Below the pieces are notes generated by a model. That model saw only the letters and a program-made list of their open reading frames with translations, did not search any database and had not been told where the DNA came from. This document shows positions 33,444-45,120 of a stretch of 64,000 bases of DNA, one piece after another. The translations under genes were made by a program, and so were the position numbers. Source of the stretch: Lepiota brunneoincarnata (taxonomy: Eukaryota; Basidiomycota; Agaricomycetes; Agaricales; Agaricaceae); contig JAEBUN010000034.1 in assembly GCA_023014365.1 (NCBI GenBank), forward strand, positions 124,001 through 188,000. Reading direction: 5' to 3'. How positions within the stretch are numbered: position 1 is the first letter of the stretch; the number at the start of each line of letters is the position of its first letter.

Positions 33444-33873
33444 TGTAAGGGGACACTCCAAACACCCCAGTAGTACCTCCACCAACCCTATCGACACCCC
33501 TGGCCCCCCCAATGCATTATATATCCCTCCTTTCAAACGCTTACACTCCTCACTATCCAGATAAAACCCTCCCTCATTCCCTCTCATTTCTACAGACCCT
33601 AGACTGTCATGTCCACTCCCCACATTCGTTTCAACTACTCTGGATCTTGTGTGACACCCAGACATCATGCTAAGCCTGGTCCAATTTATATTGATTATAT
33701 AAGTTAGGTATATACCTAGTTTTCGCCTGCAGGGGTTTCCTCATCCTATTCTCTTAGGATTTCCCTGCAGGTATGTGTCCTGTACATAACTCATAGTCTA
33801 ATATCACTTAGGATTTCCCTGCAGTGTCGCTTCGGCTCCCTGAGTTGCCCGAGCCCCACAGGTCACCCTAACA
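33444..33873 (+). repeat. G4 3' LTR
   Basis: Matches 27753-28183 with three CpG transitions and one missing base. A polypurine tract AAGGGGGGGTGGA precedes it at 33431-33443. Confidence 0.95.
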
Positions 33874-34039
33874 GTTTGAACACTTCTGAGGCTCAAATAT
33901 CCTCAGTTCGGTCGAACTGGCTACTACAGGACATAGTACCAATCCTCTATAGGGTTCTTTAATGATATAGCCAATGATTCTATGTAGAGAATCGTTCTGG
34001 AGTATGGAATTCATGTATAGGCGTGAAATTGGCATATCA

Positions 34040-34052
34040 TCTCCCCCTAACC
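34040..34052 (-). other. G3 polypurine tract
   Basis: GGTTAGGGGGAGA on the minus strand, directly before the 3' LTR start TGATATGCC. This fixes the 3' boundary of G3 and places the two plus-strand genes inside it. The stretch 34053-34367 is upstream sequence of gene A with no ORF; it has one TAAGCTTA at 34165. Confidence 0.65.
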
Positions 34053-34367
34053 AATTGCTGACTGTCCTCAGTCATTATCTCCTTCAAATTTGCAGTATCT
34101 GAGTCTCTCTGATATGCTCTATGTTCTAGAACGTTCACCAGCTTCGAGAGTAGCATACTTTTGCTAAGCTTATTCCAAGATGATGTCATGTCACCAAGTT
34201 TAAATGTATAGATCAACTTCTTGTTGCTATAGCCTAAATTTTTATCTTGTTATTGGGTCTTTTTAAAAGTCCCAAGGTCTCATTTCCTCTCTTTTGTTCT
34301 CCTTCTCACTTCTCACTCATCTATTTTCATCTCAACTTCCAGTCTTCTATGCCTGCCCACAGCAACA

Positions 34368-36401
34368 ATGGACAGAAACATGCACAGCAACAAGAGAGCT
34401 TGTCATGATGAAGATTCAGATTTTTCCTCTAGTAAGCAATGTTCACTTTACTGTTGTCCTTGTCTTGCTAACACTGTCTTCAGACTATACTGAGCCAAGG
34501 AGCGCCCTTATGGCTCCAGGAAACGCATCTTCTCCTTCAATCGCACAACATAAGTCGCATTTTTCCCCCGTTCTTGTTGTCATCACTCATGTTTTTCTCT
34601 GCTTTTAGGTCTCACTATTCACCTACCAGCATGTCGCAACCTCCTGCCTCAATGGGAACCACCAGCACTGCGTACTAGGAGGGCTAGAGGAGGGCGAGGA
34701 GCTCAAGGAGCTTGCAGAAATTGTCAGGTAGGTGTGGCAAGGACTCCTCCTCCACCATACTCTCTGCCCCGCAAACCAACTCCTCCGCCGGCCTCTCCCT
34801 TGGCCGCTCCAGTGCCAAGACATGTGATTTCCATCACGTCATTGTGCAATCCAACCGACGAGCACTCTGCTGGATTTTCCACAGAACCCTCATCAGGTAT
34901 CCCCGTTGGTGGGCCCTCTGGTGGATTATCCACAGAGGCTTCGTCCAGTTCAATGTTGCTGCCCCCTCTTGCTGTCTCTCTGCACACCCTGGACGAGGAA
35001 GACTCGCTGGTGCTCCCTCCCCTGGGTATTGCATCAGGTTCGGAGGTGCCAGGCCCTTCAACAAACCGGCCTTCTTCCCCTGTACTCTCTTCTGCTACTT
35101 CAATGCATAAGCTTAGTTGTTTTTCATGATATATTTGTTCTTTCCACTGACTTCTGCTTTAAGCGCGTATACCAGCTGCCTTTAAAGGCAAACAGAGGGC
35201 AAAATCATCGATGCCACCCCCTCTCCCCTTATTCCTGGCAGGTTCTAACTTGTCATCATGTTCTCTGGTCCCTGAGGTCTCTCAAGCCAACCTCTTTAAA
35301 ATCTTTAGTTGGTCCTCTTCTCTGGATGGGCAACATGTGCTGGCTTTGCCTAGGTGCCCAACACCATCACCACCTCACTTAGCTGGCGCTCCAGTCGAGT
35401 CTCCCACAAGCGCCATGGAGATTTCTCCTTCTCCAGATTTGGAGCTCCTTCTGGAGCCTTTGCCTGCCCCTCAAGAACTGACTTTTGTTTTTCAAGACGT
35501 GTTCTTAGCTTCTCCGACCCCCGTCCTTTCTCGTTTGCCTAGCCCGGTGGTTCCGGAGATCCCTCAAGAGTCCCCTCATGCTGGCCCGTCGCATCAACAA
35601 TGTGTCCTTTTGACCAAGAAGAGTTCCAACACACAGATGAAGAAATACGTTCCCCGAGTTCACGTTCAATGCTCTGAGGCCACCATTATTTGGGACCATG
35701 GATACCGCCACCCAGTCCCACTCTTTTGTGAGGACTTTCCTAGGCTGCTGGCAGCTAGCCAGCTTTCAGTACATTCTCCAAGTTTTTTTTGTGTTTCCTT
35801 ACTGAAGGTTTTGACATCCACCCCAGTACGTGCCACCTCAGTCTCGGTGTCCTTCCTGCGCTGCTTGTAAGTTGGAGTGCAAGCTTGTGGGCAAGGGTAA
35901 GAAGTATCACAGCTGCAACCTCTATAATTACCCCTGCACCTTCACAGACCATCCGCGAGTCTTGGCTGGCGTTGTGAACGCCCTAGTCATGTCTTCACTG
36001 ACCAGTGAATACCATAAGTTTCTTTGTTCACTATTTTTCTCCTTTCTTATTCTCTTTATTTTCTAGATCTGGCCACTTTTGCATGTGTTGTGTCCTCCAG
36101 CTTGGTCAGCCTGGAGGCAAACCACGTCGCTTACGAGGCTTCGGCGTTTCACCACCATTGGGTGGTTTATCAGTTTGGCCAGGAAATGCAAGCTACCCGG
36201 ACAGCCTTGGAAGGTAACAACGTGGCGTTTGTTGAGATGGGGATGGCCAACTCCATTAAAGACGTCGAGGCGTTCTTTGAGTTCGCCAACAACTTTCTGG
36301 GAGTCCTGACATACAAAGAATTCGAGGAGCTCAAATCACTTCTCTTCCTCGCTTTCCTGATGACTCAGGATCCGGAGTCTATCTTGGAGGACTTAAACTA
36401 G
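34368..36401 (+). CDS. G3 cargo gene A, antisense, multi-exon, Cys-cluster protein
   Basis: Likely start ATG 34368 (MDRNMHSNKRACHDEDSDFSS), then a 52-nt intron (34432-34483, GTAAGC...TTCAG) and a 55-nt intron (34554-34608). After a basic segment (RTRRARGGRGAQGACRNCQ) comes a long Pro/Ser-rich region (to about 35110), an intron ending near 35162, another Pro-rich exon (to about 35780), a cluster of six cysteines (RCPSCAACKLECKLVGKGKK, then HSC and NYPC) and a C-terminal helical exon (ALEGNNVAFVEMGMANSIKD ... ESILEDLN). One base appears out of frame near 34676. The cluster resembles, but does not fit, the Zn(II)2Cys6 consensus. Exon borders are my reading and partly uncertain. It lies tail-to-head before gene B and opposite to G3 gag-pol. 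A nucleic-acid-binding role is plausible; function unknown. Confidence 0.5.
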
Positions 36402-37050
36402 CCGCTCCCCTTTTATACCTTTATCTCTTGAATGTAACATCCTATTTTGTCCTGTAGATACATTCATAATTAAAGATTCTTGTCTCTTGGTATCCTTCTG
36501 AGTTAAGCTTGAGGCCTTTCTGAAGACCCTGAGCTAAGCTAAGGCTTCCAGCCACTTATACGCTCATTAGATATTTCTCTGACACTTCTGCGATGCCTAT
36601 TGCCCCTCAACATGCCGTGATCCGCAACATGTAGCGACCCAGCTCATCTGCTCCGGTTTACTTACAAGCCCGAACCAGCCTGTCCATGATGTTCGAAAAA
36701 GCTCTTCACAAAAAAGCTCACGTCAAACTGTCAAACTGAAGCGCCCCTTGGGACCCATCTCCCCCTAGCCAAATTGAAATCAGTGCCCTCACCGTTCCAT
36801 CAGAATCCCTGTGCACACTGATAACTGTGAGACCCTGGTGACATGTTACCTAATAAGGCAACTGTGGTTCAGCAAGTCTGTCGAAGGCTGGCTACTCAAG
36901 ATTACAGGTTTCCTAGGCCTCTCAGGTCATAAGCTTAGGGTGGAGGGTGCTCTTCATCCACTCGTTATGATTCGTCATCACTGCCTATAGCCTTTTCTTA
37001 TAAAAGTGAGGGAGTGATGCCTCATTCTAGCAGACACCCTTCACAAGAAA
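36402..37050 (+). promoter_or_regulatory. Intergenic region A-B with TATA box of gene B
   Basis: About 650 bp without a supported ORF. TATAAAAG at 36999-37006 lies 45 nt before the ATG of gene B. Contains one TAAGCTTA at 36930. Confidence 0.5.
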
Positions 37051-40000
37051 ATGGCTTCTTCTATCCCCCATCTCCAGGTCGAGCTCGATGATCTCATCAG
37101 CAATGCCAAAGGTTGTCTTCAGTGCCTGCAAAATGGCCAAGTCGCTTGTCCCCTTGTCAAGAAGGCTCTCCTTGCGTTCGATGCCCCTGGGGTATGTCTA
37201 CTCTTTCCATGCTTCTCTTGCCGTTTCTAAATCATTTCTAGTCTGCTTATATTGAAGTGTTATCAGAGGATAATGAGGCTATCAAGCTTCATGTCAACCA
37301 GGACTACGTCTTACGTATCCACAAGCTCTACGAAATTTACCAAAACAACTACCATTCGTCTTATGAGATGCCTGCGATCTATAAGGTGCTCTCTGAATGC
37401 TGTAGCCACATTAATCACGTTCGTTCTGAAGAATCCCACAAATCCAGGACCAAAGAGGCTCAGAACCCATCGTCCACAACTGGCTCTACTTCCTCCAACG
37501 TTGCCAAAGGCTCTGCTGTCCCCAAATGCGTAAGCTTAGCATTCATTTGGCTCCAATTGTCTCCTCATGTATAAGCTTAGCCTTGCAAAGGTCACAAGGC
37601 CCCTGTCTCTGCTGCTGTTGTGGTAGACACCGATACCAAGCTTGCTGAGAGTATGACCAGTGCTTCCAACTCCCGAGCAACCGGTGCTGACACAGTAATA
37701 TAGCTGCTTCTCAACCTATTACATTGGCTGAGATAATTGCTCACCTTCAGGACATGATGGTTGATGAGGAGGTCTCTCAAGCTATCGTCAAAGAGGTTTG
37801 TGTAGTCTCGCCTTATCGTAAGCGTCGTTTGTCTACCTCCGATGAAAAGGTAGAAACTTTCATAGGTTTTAATATAGATAGTGGGCTTGTTTTCACTAAG
37901 CTTAGCCGCAATTCGATAAGCTTAAGCTAATACAAGTGGAATGAGATAGATAATGAACAGTTTCATCTTTTAGGGTGTTCTGGGGGTGCGTTCTGACAGC
38001 AAAATTCAAGAGAGTAGTGTTTTTAGAGGTTAATGGACAGCCGTTGAAGTTATCTTAGCTGTACGGTGCAACAATGAAAGGACAATCCCTGTCAATTCAA
38101 AGTGCTGGGTCTCTGGTCTCTGGTCTCTGGTCTCTGAACTCTGGTCTCTGTCTCTGTCTCTGTCTCTAGCACTCTGGAACTCTAAACTCTGAACTCTGGT
38201 CTCTGTCTCTGTCTCTGGGTTGGTCGACGACTGAAGAAATCACACTTAACGATGCACACTAAATAGCCCTCTGAAACCGTTCTTGATCATGGCTCACAGA
38301 CTTGTGTGTGGAAGCGGGGGTGAGACCTCTTGCTTCTCCATGAACAAGCACGACCGTATTTATATTGTTTAGATACATGCGAGAGATAGTAAATATGAAA
38401 TAGAAAACAATAAGCTTAATTGTTACAGGTACTGCAGAATATTTTGGAAGGTTTGGCAGCATTTCTACCTTGCCCTGGGTTATGGGTTTTTCTCTGATTG
38501 ACGAATGGCAATCCAGCCAGACATGTTCCGTGCTCATCTGCATTATTCTGCGTCCACATGAGCGTGTTAAACCTCCAGATCAATTATGATCAGAATGTAT
38601 GGTGTATGTACAATCCCTTGATCCATTGTAATTAATTTCAGTCAGGCAGTATGCCAAGGTGCTGGGACCCACAAAGCACTTGTTAATTATGAGTCTTTGA
38701 TATGTCTAGGGTTTTGGGCATTGGGTGTCGCCTCCTGAATGTTGGACATTCTGTTCCGTGGTCCAGTCATCATTATTGGGCTTGCTATGGGCATAATACC
38801 CCTGCAACAGCTGCTATGTACATTCTTTAGGTTCCAACAAATCCGAGTTCATCAGAAAACTGCTTGTAAGGTCCCTTGATGCGACCGGAGTATACTTGAT
38901 AGGCTATGTAAAGTCCAGAATCCCTCCGGAGAGTGTTCTGATAGCTTGGTTCACTAAGCTTAGTGATAATGAGCTGGTTTGAACACTTCCGAGGCTTGAA
39001 TATCCTCAGTTCGGTCGAACTGGCTACTATGGGATATAGTACCAATCCTCTATAGAGTTCTTTAATGATATAGCCAATGATTCTATGTAGAGAATCGTTC
39101 CGGAGTACGGAATTCATGTATAGGCGTGAAATCGGTGTATCACTGATGTGGTGCGCCAGCTCAACTCCCCCTAACCACTGATTCTGACTTCATCCTTTGC
39201 TAGGAGGCCATCAAAAAGTCCTCCTCATCTAAAGGCACCATCCATCTTCTTCCCTATTGTCAAGTTCCCAATATGAACACTAAACACTGCTGTTATGCCC
39301 GGGCTGAACAGGTTCTAGCCAAAACCAATGCCAATACTGCCAAGCGTGCCCGTACTGAGTTTACTTCCGATGAGCGCACCTTTGCAGGCTTATCTGGTGG
39401 GCAATTTCTTACTTCTATTTGCTAAGCTTAATGGTTCTGACACCTCTCCCAGGCAGCTTGTTTGCTCCAGGAACTCCAAAACCTCCTGTCTCACTCTTGT
39501 GACGAGTACAAATCCAAATCTCATGGTAACGACGCTTGGTGTTATCAGAAGTCCCCTTAAACTCCCCTTATCAGAAGCCTCACTGGAAGGAACTCTTATC
39601 AGAAGCATCCAAGTATATAAATAGACAGAAGACCTGTCATCCTGAAACAATCAGAAGTACCATCAGAACAATCTATACTTAGATAGATAAGGATATGACT
39701 CACTTACCTGGGTCCAGATATATATAGTAGGAGCATAGCCACACATAGTAGTATATAAGGATACTGTACCATACCCTTGTATCCTTATCTTAGTGTTATA
39801 CAGTTCTTGCCTCCTATACCTCTTTGCCCTTAAACCGGCTGGACTATAGTGCTCCGTTGTCTCCAAGTCACGCTTAGTAGGACAGGACCAAGTCTGTATA
39901 GACATCCTGTGTCGAACCCCGTGCTACTCAAGAGTGAACCCCTAACCTGGGTAACACTTGGTCAGTCAAATGCAACCTCAATTCGCTCAGCTGGGACTTT

Positions 40001-40123
40001 ATTGATGCTATTCCCTTGCTCGAAGCCAACTTAAAGAGGTTCCAATTCCTCATTCAAGAGCGCATCCATCTCAAAAGCCTTTTGCACAACCTTTCCAACT
40101 TGGACAAGTCCTTCCCTGCTTAA
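37051..40123 (+). CDS. G3 cargo gene B, antisense, multi-exon, split by two solo LTRs
   Basis: Exon 1 37051-37191 (MASSIPHLQVELDDLISNAK, CLQCLQNGQVAC), intron 50 nt, exon 2 37242-37529 (96 codons), intron 37530-37580 (51 nt), then exons interrupted by a G3-family solo LTR (37843-39142) and a G1-type solo LTR (39540-39956). Removing each LTR with one copy of its duplication restores reading: DAW|SVKCNLNSLSWDF across the second. The last exon ends KSFPA with TAA at 40121, inside a TAAGCTTA motif and about 80 nt from the end of G3 pol on the other strand. A slipped frame near 37700 and uncertain borders near 39190 and 39480 remain. N-terminal CX2CX7C and a basic patch (RKRR, AKRARTEF) suggest a nuclear protein; I recognise no family. 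Confidence 0.6.
37843..39142 (-). repeat. Solo LTR of the G3 family in gene B
   Basis: 1300 bp, TGAAAAGGTAG...GTGTATCA, flanked by CCGA on the left and CTGA on the right (a 4 bp duplication with one CpG transition). Carries four TAAGCTTA. Confidence 0.85.
39540..39956 (+). repeat. Solo LTR of the G1 family in gene B
   Basis: 417 bp, TGTTATC...GGTAACA, flanked by the perfect 5 bp duplication CTTGG (39535-39539, 39957-39961). Closest to the LTR at 25036. Confidence 0.9.
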
Positions 40124-40199
40124 GCTTAACGCTTTTACAGTCCCCAGGATAGTTTTCCTTCAATAAATAGATAGTTCTGTCCACAATATCAGGTTTTTT

Positions 40200-41684
40200 C
40201 TATCCCTCCAACTTTTCTGGCTCCCATCTGTCACTAGGCTCATCCTCAGTAGTCTCCTCCAGGGTCTTCAGTCCCTCTGGCGACAGATCTAACAACTCTT
40301 GTAACTCCAGCGGCAACGGCATATGTTTTCTGGCTAAGTAGGGAATTACTCTGAACACCGCCACTTTATTCTGCCATACAGAGCCATCCAACTCTGCCAG
40401 GATATATGATCCTCCCTTTGATCTAGATATGACCACCATGGGTCCTAGATACCTGGGTTTCATCTTCCTGTCTGCTGAGCTCTCTATAGCTGTGTTTTTC
40501 ACTAATACTAAATCTCCTGGGCCGAAGCGATAATCTTTTATCTTATGCGCTGCTTGTCATTCCATCTCCCAAGCCTTGCTAAGCTTAGTGTCTGAAACAT
40601 GCTGACGCACCTCCTCAACATGCCGAACATGTTTTGCCAAAGCCTGAGCTCGGTATCCTATCAACTTGGCCGTGGTTAAGTACTTATTTGGTAGTTGTAC
40701 TAGCCAAGTGGCCTCTTTGACATCCAGAGGTAGCATCAGGTGTGCTCCGGTTACCAGAAAGTACGGGGAACACCCCATTCCTTTTCTAATGGTTATCCGA
40801 TCTGCCCACATAACATGCGGTAGGTGCCAATACCACTTTTTGACATCTCCATCTGTAGCTTTGTACAACATTTGCCACACATCCCAGTGGGCTCTTTCAA
40901 TAATCCCATTCACTTTGGAATTGTAAGGAGATATCATTACTCCTTTTATCCCATATTTTTCTTCCAGCCATCAAACAGCTTTCTTAAATGGAGAACTGTT
41001 GTCCGTGACAATCTTCACTATACAGCCCCATTGGCAAATGATATCTTCAAATAACCACTGCGCAATTGAACTAGCATTCTCTTTTCTCAAAGCTTTTGCC
41101 TCCATCCAGGATGACAGTCCACACCTTCCATGCACAATGTAGCTACACCCATTAGAACTTGGTGTTATATGTAGCATGTCCACATGTAGCACTTGGAATA
41201 TCGATGGCGTGGGCGTTACTATTGGCAGCATCTCAATGATTGCCTTTTGCCGTTGCTGGCATAGATGGCATGATTGCACATACCAAGCTACATCTCCTTC
41301 AACTTCCAGCCACCAGAACCTCTGCATTATAAGCTTAGTGGTTGTGTATGTTCCTCTGTGTCCTAGGAAGTTGTGGCTGGCTTGCAACATATACATATGC
41401 TGCTCCTTATCCACTACTAGCTGATGTTGACCGCTAGGACTCGTCCTATACAGTCTCCCCTCTTCATCCAAGAAGAAATGCTCCACCATATACTTAAGCT
41501 TACACAGATCCAGCTCATCCAAGCCTTCAGCTGCACTACTGCCCCCTGTTTTCAGGAATTCCCTGACTTTGGGTATTCTTCTGTCTTGTATTTGCACTGT
41601 ATCTGTCCTACGCGATTCATCATATGCTTCCTCTATCTCGGTCAACTTTTCCTCTTCGAAATCTGGCACTAGCCTGACATCCGT
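40200..41684 (-). pseudogene. pol: G3 integrase
   Basis: Zinc-binding part HNFLGHRGTYTTTKLIMQ ... CHLCQQRQK at about 41370-41240; catalytic residues in LHVDMLHITP, IVTDNSSPF and NSKVNGIIERAH (DDE); C-terminal GPY/F-like domain ([20 protein letters not shown]) ending at 40200. No chromodomain is seen, unlike G1, G2, G4 and X. Frame interruptions near 40960 (TGA) and 40540 (TGA). A solo LTR separates it from RNase H. Confidence 0.85.
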
Positions 41685-42985
41685 TGAAAAGGTAGAAACT
41701 TTTGTAGGCTTTAATATAGATAGTGGGCTTGTTTTCACTAAGCTTAGCCGCAATTCGATAAGCTTAAGCTAATACAAGTGGAATGAGATAGATAATGAAC
41801 AGTTTTGTCTTTTAGGGTGTTCTCGGGGTGCGTTCTGACAGCAAAATTCAAGAGAATAGTGTTTTTAGAGGTTAACGAACAGCTGTTGAAGTTATCTTAG
41901 CCGTATGGTGCAACAATGAAAGGACAATCCCTGTCAATTCAAAGCACAGGGTCTCTGGTCTCTGGTCTCTGGTCTCTGAACTCTGGTCTCTGTCTCTGTC
42001 TCTGTCTCTAGCACTCTGGAACTCTAAACTCTGAACTCTGGTCTCTGTCTCTGTCTCTGGGTTGGTTGACGACCGAAGAAATCACACTTAACGATGCACA
42101 CTAAATAGCCCTCTGAAACCGTTCTTGATCACGGCTTGCAGACTTGCGTGTGGAAGTGGGGGTGAGACCCCTTGCTTCTCCACAAACAAGTGCGACCGTA
42201 TTTATATTGTTTAGATACATATGAGAGATAGTAAATATGAAATAGAAAACAATAAGCTTAATTGTTATAGGCACTGTAGAACATTTTGGAAGGTTTGGCA
42301 GCATTTCTACCTCACCCTGGGTTATGGGCTTTTCTCTGATTAATGAATGGCAATCCAGCCAGATGTGTTCCATGCTCATCTGCATTATTCTGTGTCCACA
42401 CGAGCGTGTTAAGTTTCCAGATCAATTATGATCAGAATGTATAGCAGATGGACAATCCCTTGATCCGTTGTAATTAATCTCAGTTAAGCAGTATGCCAAA
42501 GTGCCGGGACCCACAAAGCACTCATTAATTAGGAGTCTTTGATATTTCTAGGGTTTTGGGCATCGGGTATTGCCTCCCGAACATTGGATGTTCCGTTCCA
42601 TGGTCCAGTCATCATTATTGAACTTGCTATAGATGTAATATGCCTGCAACAGCCGCTAGGTACATTCTTTTATGTTCAAACGCATTCGGGTTCATCAGAA
42701 AACTGCTCGTAAGGTCCCTTGATGCGACTGGGGTATACTTGATAGGCTATGTAGAGTCCTGAATCCCTCCGGAGAGCATTCTGATAGCTTGGTTCACTAA
42801 GCTTAGTGATAATAAACTGGTTTGAACATGTCCAAGGCTCGAGTATCCTCAATTCAGTCAAACTGGCTACTATGGGATATAGTACCAATCCTCTATAGAG
42901 TTCTTTAATGATATAGCCAATGATTCTATGTAGAGAATCATTCCGGAGTACGGAATTCATGTATAGGCGTGAAATCGGCATATCA
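41685..42985 (-). repeat. Solo LTR of the G3 family inside G3 pol
   Basis: TGAAAAGGTAG...CATATCA flanked by the perfect 4 bp duplication CCGT (41681-41684, 42986-42989). A case of self-insertion. Four TAAGCTTA octamers. Confidence 0.9.
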
Positions 42986-45120
42986 CCGTCATTAAGCTTA
43001 GTACTTGTCAGTGGTTTTCTGGGCATGCTGGGTCTTCTATAGCCCTAAGCTTAGCCTGTTGTTCATCCAAGTACTCTTCCCAAGCTTGATCCAGCTCATA
43101 CTCGAAATCATACACATCACACGCCAGACTCTGGCTGAAGCCAGAGCGACTGTCAATCTCATCACAGAAGGCTTCCAAGGGTAATGGATCTGCAGCCCCC
43201 AGATCTTCTTTGATCAACTTGAACTCCTCTCCCTCGTCCTCGGATCCATCATCGAACCGACGGGCTGTCTCATCACCAGGATAGTAATGTCATCTGGACA
43301 GTCCATCCGGCCCAAATGTCTTCCCTTCTTTGTGTACTAGTGTGAAGTGGAACAATCTAATGAAGTCCACCCAACGGTTTACAGTAGCGTTCAGGAGTTT
43401 TCCTGGGTTGTTTAACATCCCAAAGAGAAACTTCGTGTCTGTTTCCACTACTAGATTTCTCGATCCCCACAATAAATATTTCTCCTGTTCCAGCACCATT
43501 CTTAAGCCACATAGCTCTTGCTTGGGCTGAGAATACCTCTGCTGTCTCTTGTCCAATAATATTGACCCAAACTTCGCATAATGTATAAGCTTAGCATCTT
43601 CAACATCTCTCTGATATATATAGTATCCCACCACCCTCCATGAGGTATCCACAGCTACTACTATGGGTTGTTTACTCAGGAATTCGGGGTTCCTGGTCAG
43701 GAAACAGCTCTGAATTGCATCTTTCAGCTCCTACTGCGCTTTCCATTTGTTTTCTCCCCATTCAAACTCTTGTCCCTTCTTAAGCTTTTTGTATAGAGGT
43801 GCAGCAATGGCTATGAACTTTGGGATATGATTCCTGCAGCGCATAGCTGTTCCTAGAAAACCCCTTAGCTCTGAGACATTCTCACAATCCCCCTATCTTA
43901 AAATTTTTCCAATGGTGTCTGTGGCGGGCAACCATCCCTCATAGGAGCATTCAAAACCCACTATGGTGATTTCATCAGCGCAGATAGTCATTTTGGGCCC
44001 AGAGAAGGTTCCCCCCATGTATTTCATCCTCTGTAGAATCCTATTGACCGTCTGCATGTGTTCCCATACAAATCGTCGGATCCCTAAGTTCTTTTTCAAC
44101 GTTTCTTCAGTGCCATCTAGCAACTCATATCTGGTTTTCGGTCCCCTGATAGGTACATCATCTATGTACGGCATCATGTATTCTGGTATCTCACTGGCTA
44201 GGATCACTGTTACATCCTCATGAAATATAGGCACTGAATTGGTCCATCCCATAGGTAGCGTCACTAAGCGTAGCGCTCCAAAAGGCATCTGGAATGTTGT
44301 TAAGTCCCAAGATGACTCAGCTAACAATCGCTCATCATATCCAACATACAGATCCAGGATGCCTCCACAAGCCCTGCCTGCAAAGTGCATTGCCAAATCT
44401 TCTGTTGCTGGCGGCAGCCCTGAATGCACTATTGTTACTCTGTTCAGCGGTTCCAAGCTGTGTACCAGTCTCAAACTTTTTCCATCTTTCTTTACCACAC
44501 AGAACCATCTGGATCTATAGGATGAGTTTGACGGCTTGTATACACCAGCACTAATCTTTCTTTTTATAATGGCACAGACTTCATCATAGATTGCTGGTGG
44601 AATCGGAATGGGCTTTTCAACCCACAGAGTATGTTCTACCATCGGTATCTCAATTGGTGGGAAGAAATCTTCCCTAAAACATCCCTTTTCCTCATCTGTC
44701 CAGGCAAATGCCTTTTCTTGAAGCATCATGATGTGGTGCATCAGCTTTCTTTCCTCTGGCCACAAGAAATCCCCTGCATGGGCTTTGTCCAGCTTAAGCT
44801 TACGCTCCTCAGTATATCTCCCTGTTGGGACAAACTCTGGAGGATGCATGCTAAGCTCAGGCATTTCTGCCAGCAGGTCCCCTTTTATTTCTCGTTTTAT
44901 CCTGAATCTCTCCAGTAGATCACCCAACACTGGCCTCACTTTTAAGGCTACTGGTTTATATTTCTTCCCAGCCAGGCATTGTACTGTATCTTCACCATCT
45001 TCTTCTGTTTTGAAGACAGTTATTCCCTGGTCCTCTGTGCCCTGCGCATTGGCTATGCGTCCTAGGCACAATAACACTGTCGCTTTATCTTCTTGTGGAC
45101 AGTCCTCATCGCGTATGACT
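42986..45120 (-). pseudogene. pol: G3 reverse transcriptase and RNase H
   Basis: Divergent Ty3 RT: KKDGKSLRLVHSLEPLNRV, GGILDLYVGYDERLL, LPMGWTNSVPIFHEDV and catalytic YIDDVPI near 44160 in place of YLDD. RNase H follows at about 43650-43290 (QPKQELCGL, VVETDTKFLFGML, GPDGLSR), then an acidic linker (DEIDSRSGFSQSL, ELDQAWEEYLDEQ). Breaks: TGA near 45118, stops near 43890 and 43730, TGA at about 43290. It belongs to a Ty3 lineage distinct from the other four families here. Confidence 0.85.

Larger units (their letters stand above)
27753..33873 (+). mobile_element. G4: full-length Ty3 element inside the G3 LTR
   Basis: 6.1 kb with LTRs of 431 and 430 bp and target duplication GTTTG (27748-27752, 33874-33878). 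gag and pol are separate overlapping frames; a chromodomain ends pol. The LTRs differ by three substitutions, all at CpG, and one indel, so this is the youngest dated element here. No extra ORF is present. Confidence 0.95.
26614..34039 (-). repeat. G3 3' LTR, split by G4
   Basis: 1.3 kb LTR, TG...CA, present as 26614-27752 and 33879-34039, interrupted by G4 with its GTTTG duplication. On the minus strand a TATAAATA box lies near 27130-27140 and a CTCTGGT/CTCTGT microsatellite at about 26880-26990. Four TAAGCTTA octamers (26668, 26688, 27182, 27726). Confidence 0.85.

Noticed and set aside
34613..34680. ATG at 34631 as the start of gene A
   Set aside because: That frame meets TAG after 15 codons; the frame with the basic and Cys segment continues upstream through two introns.
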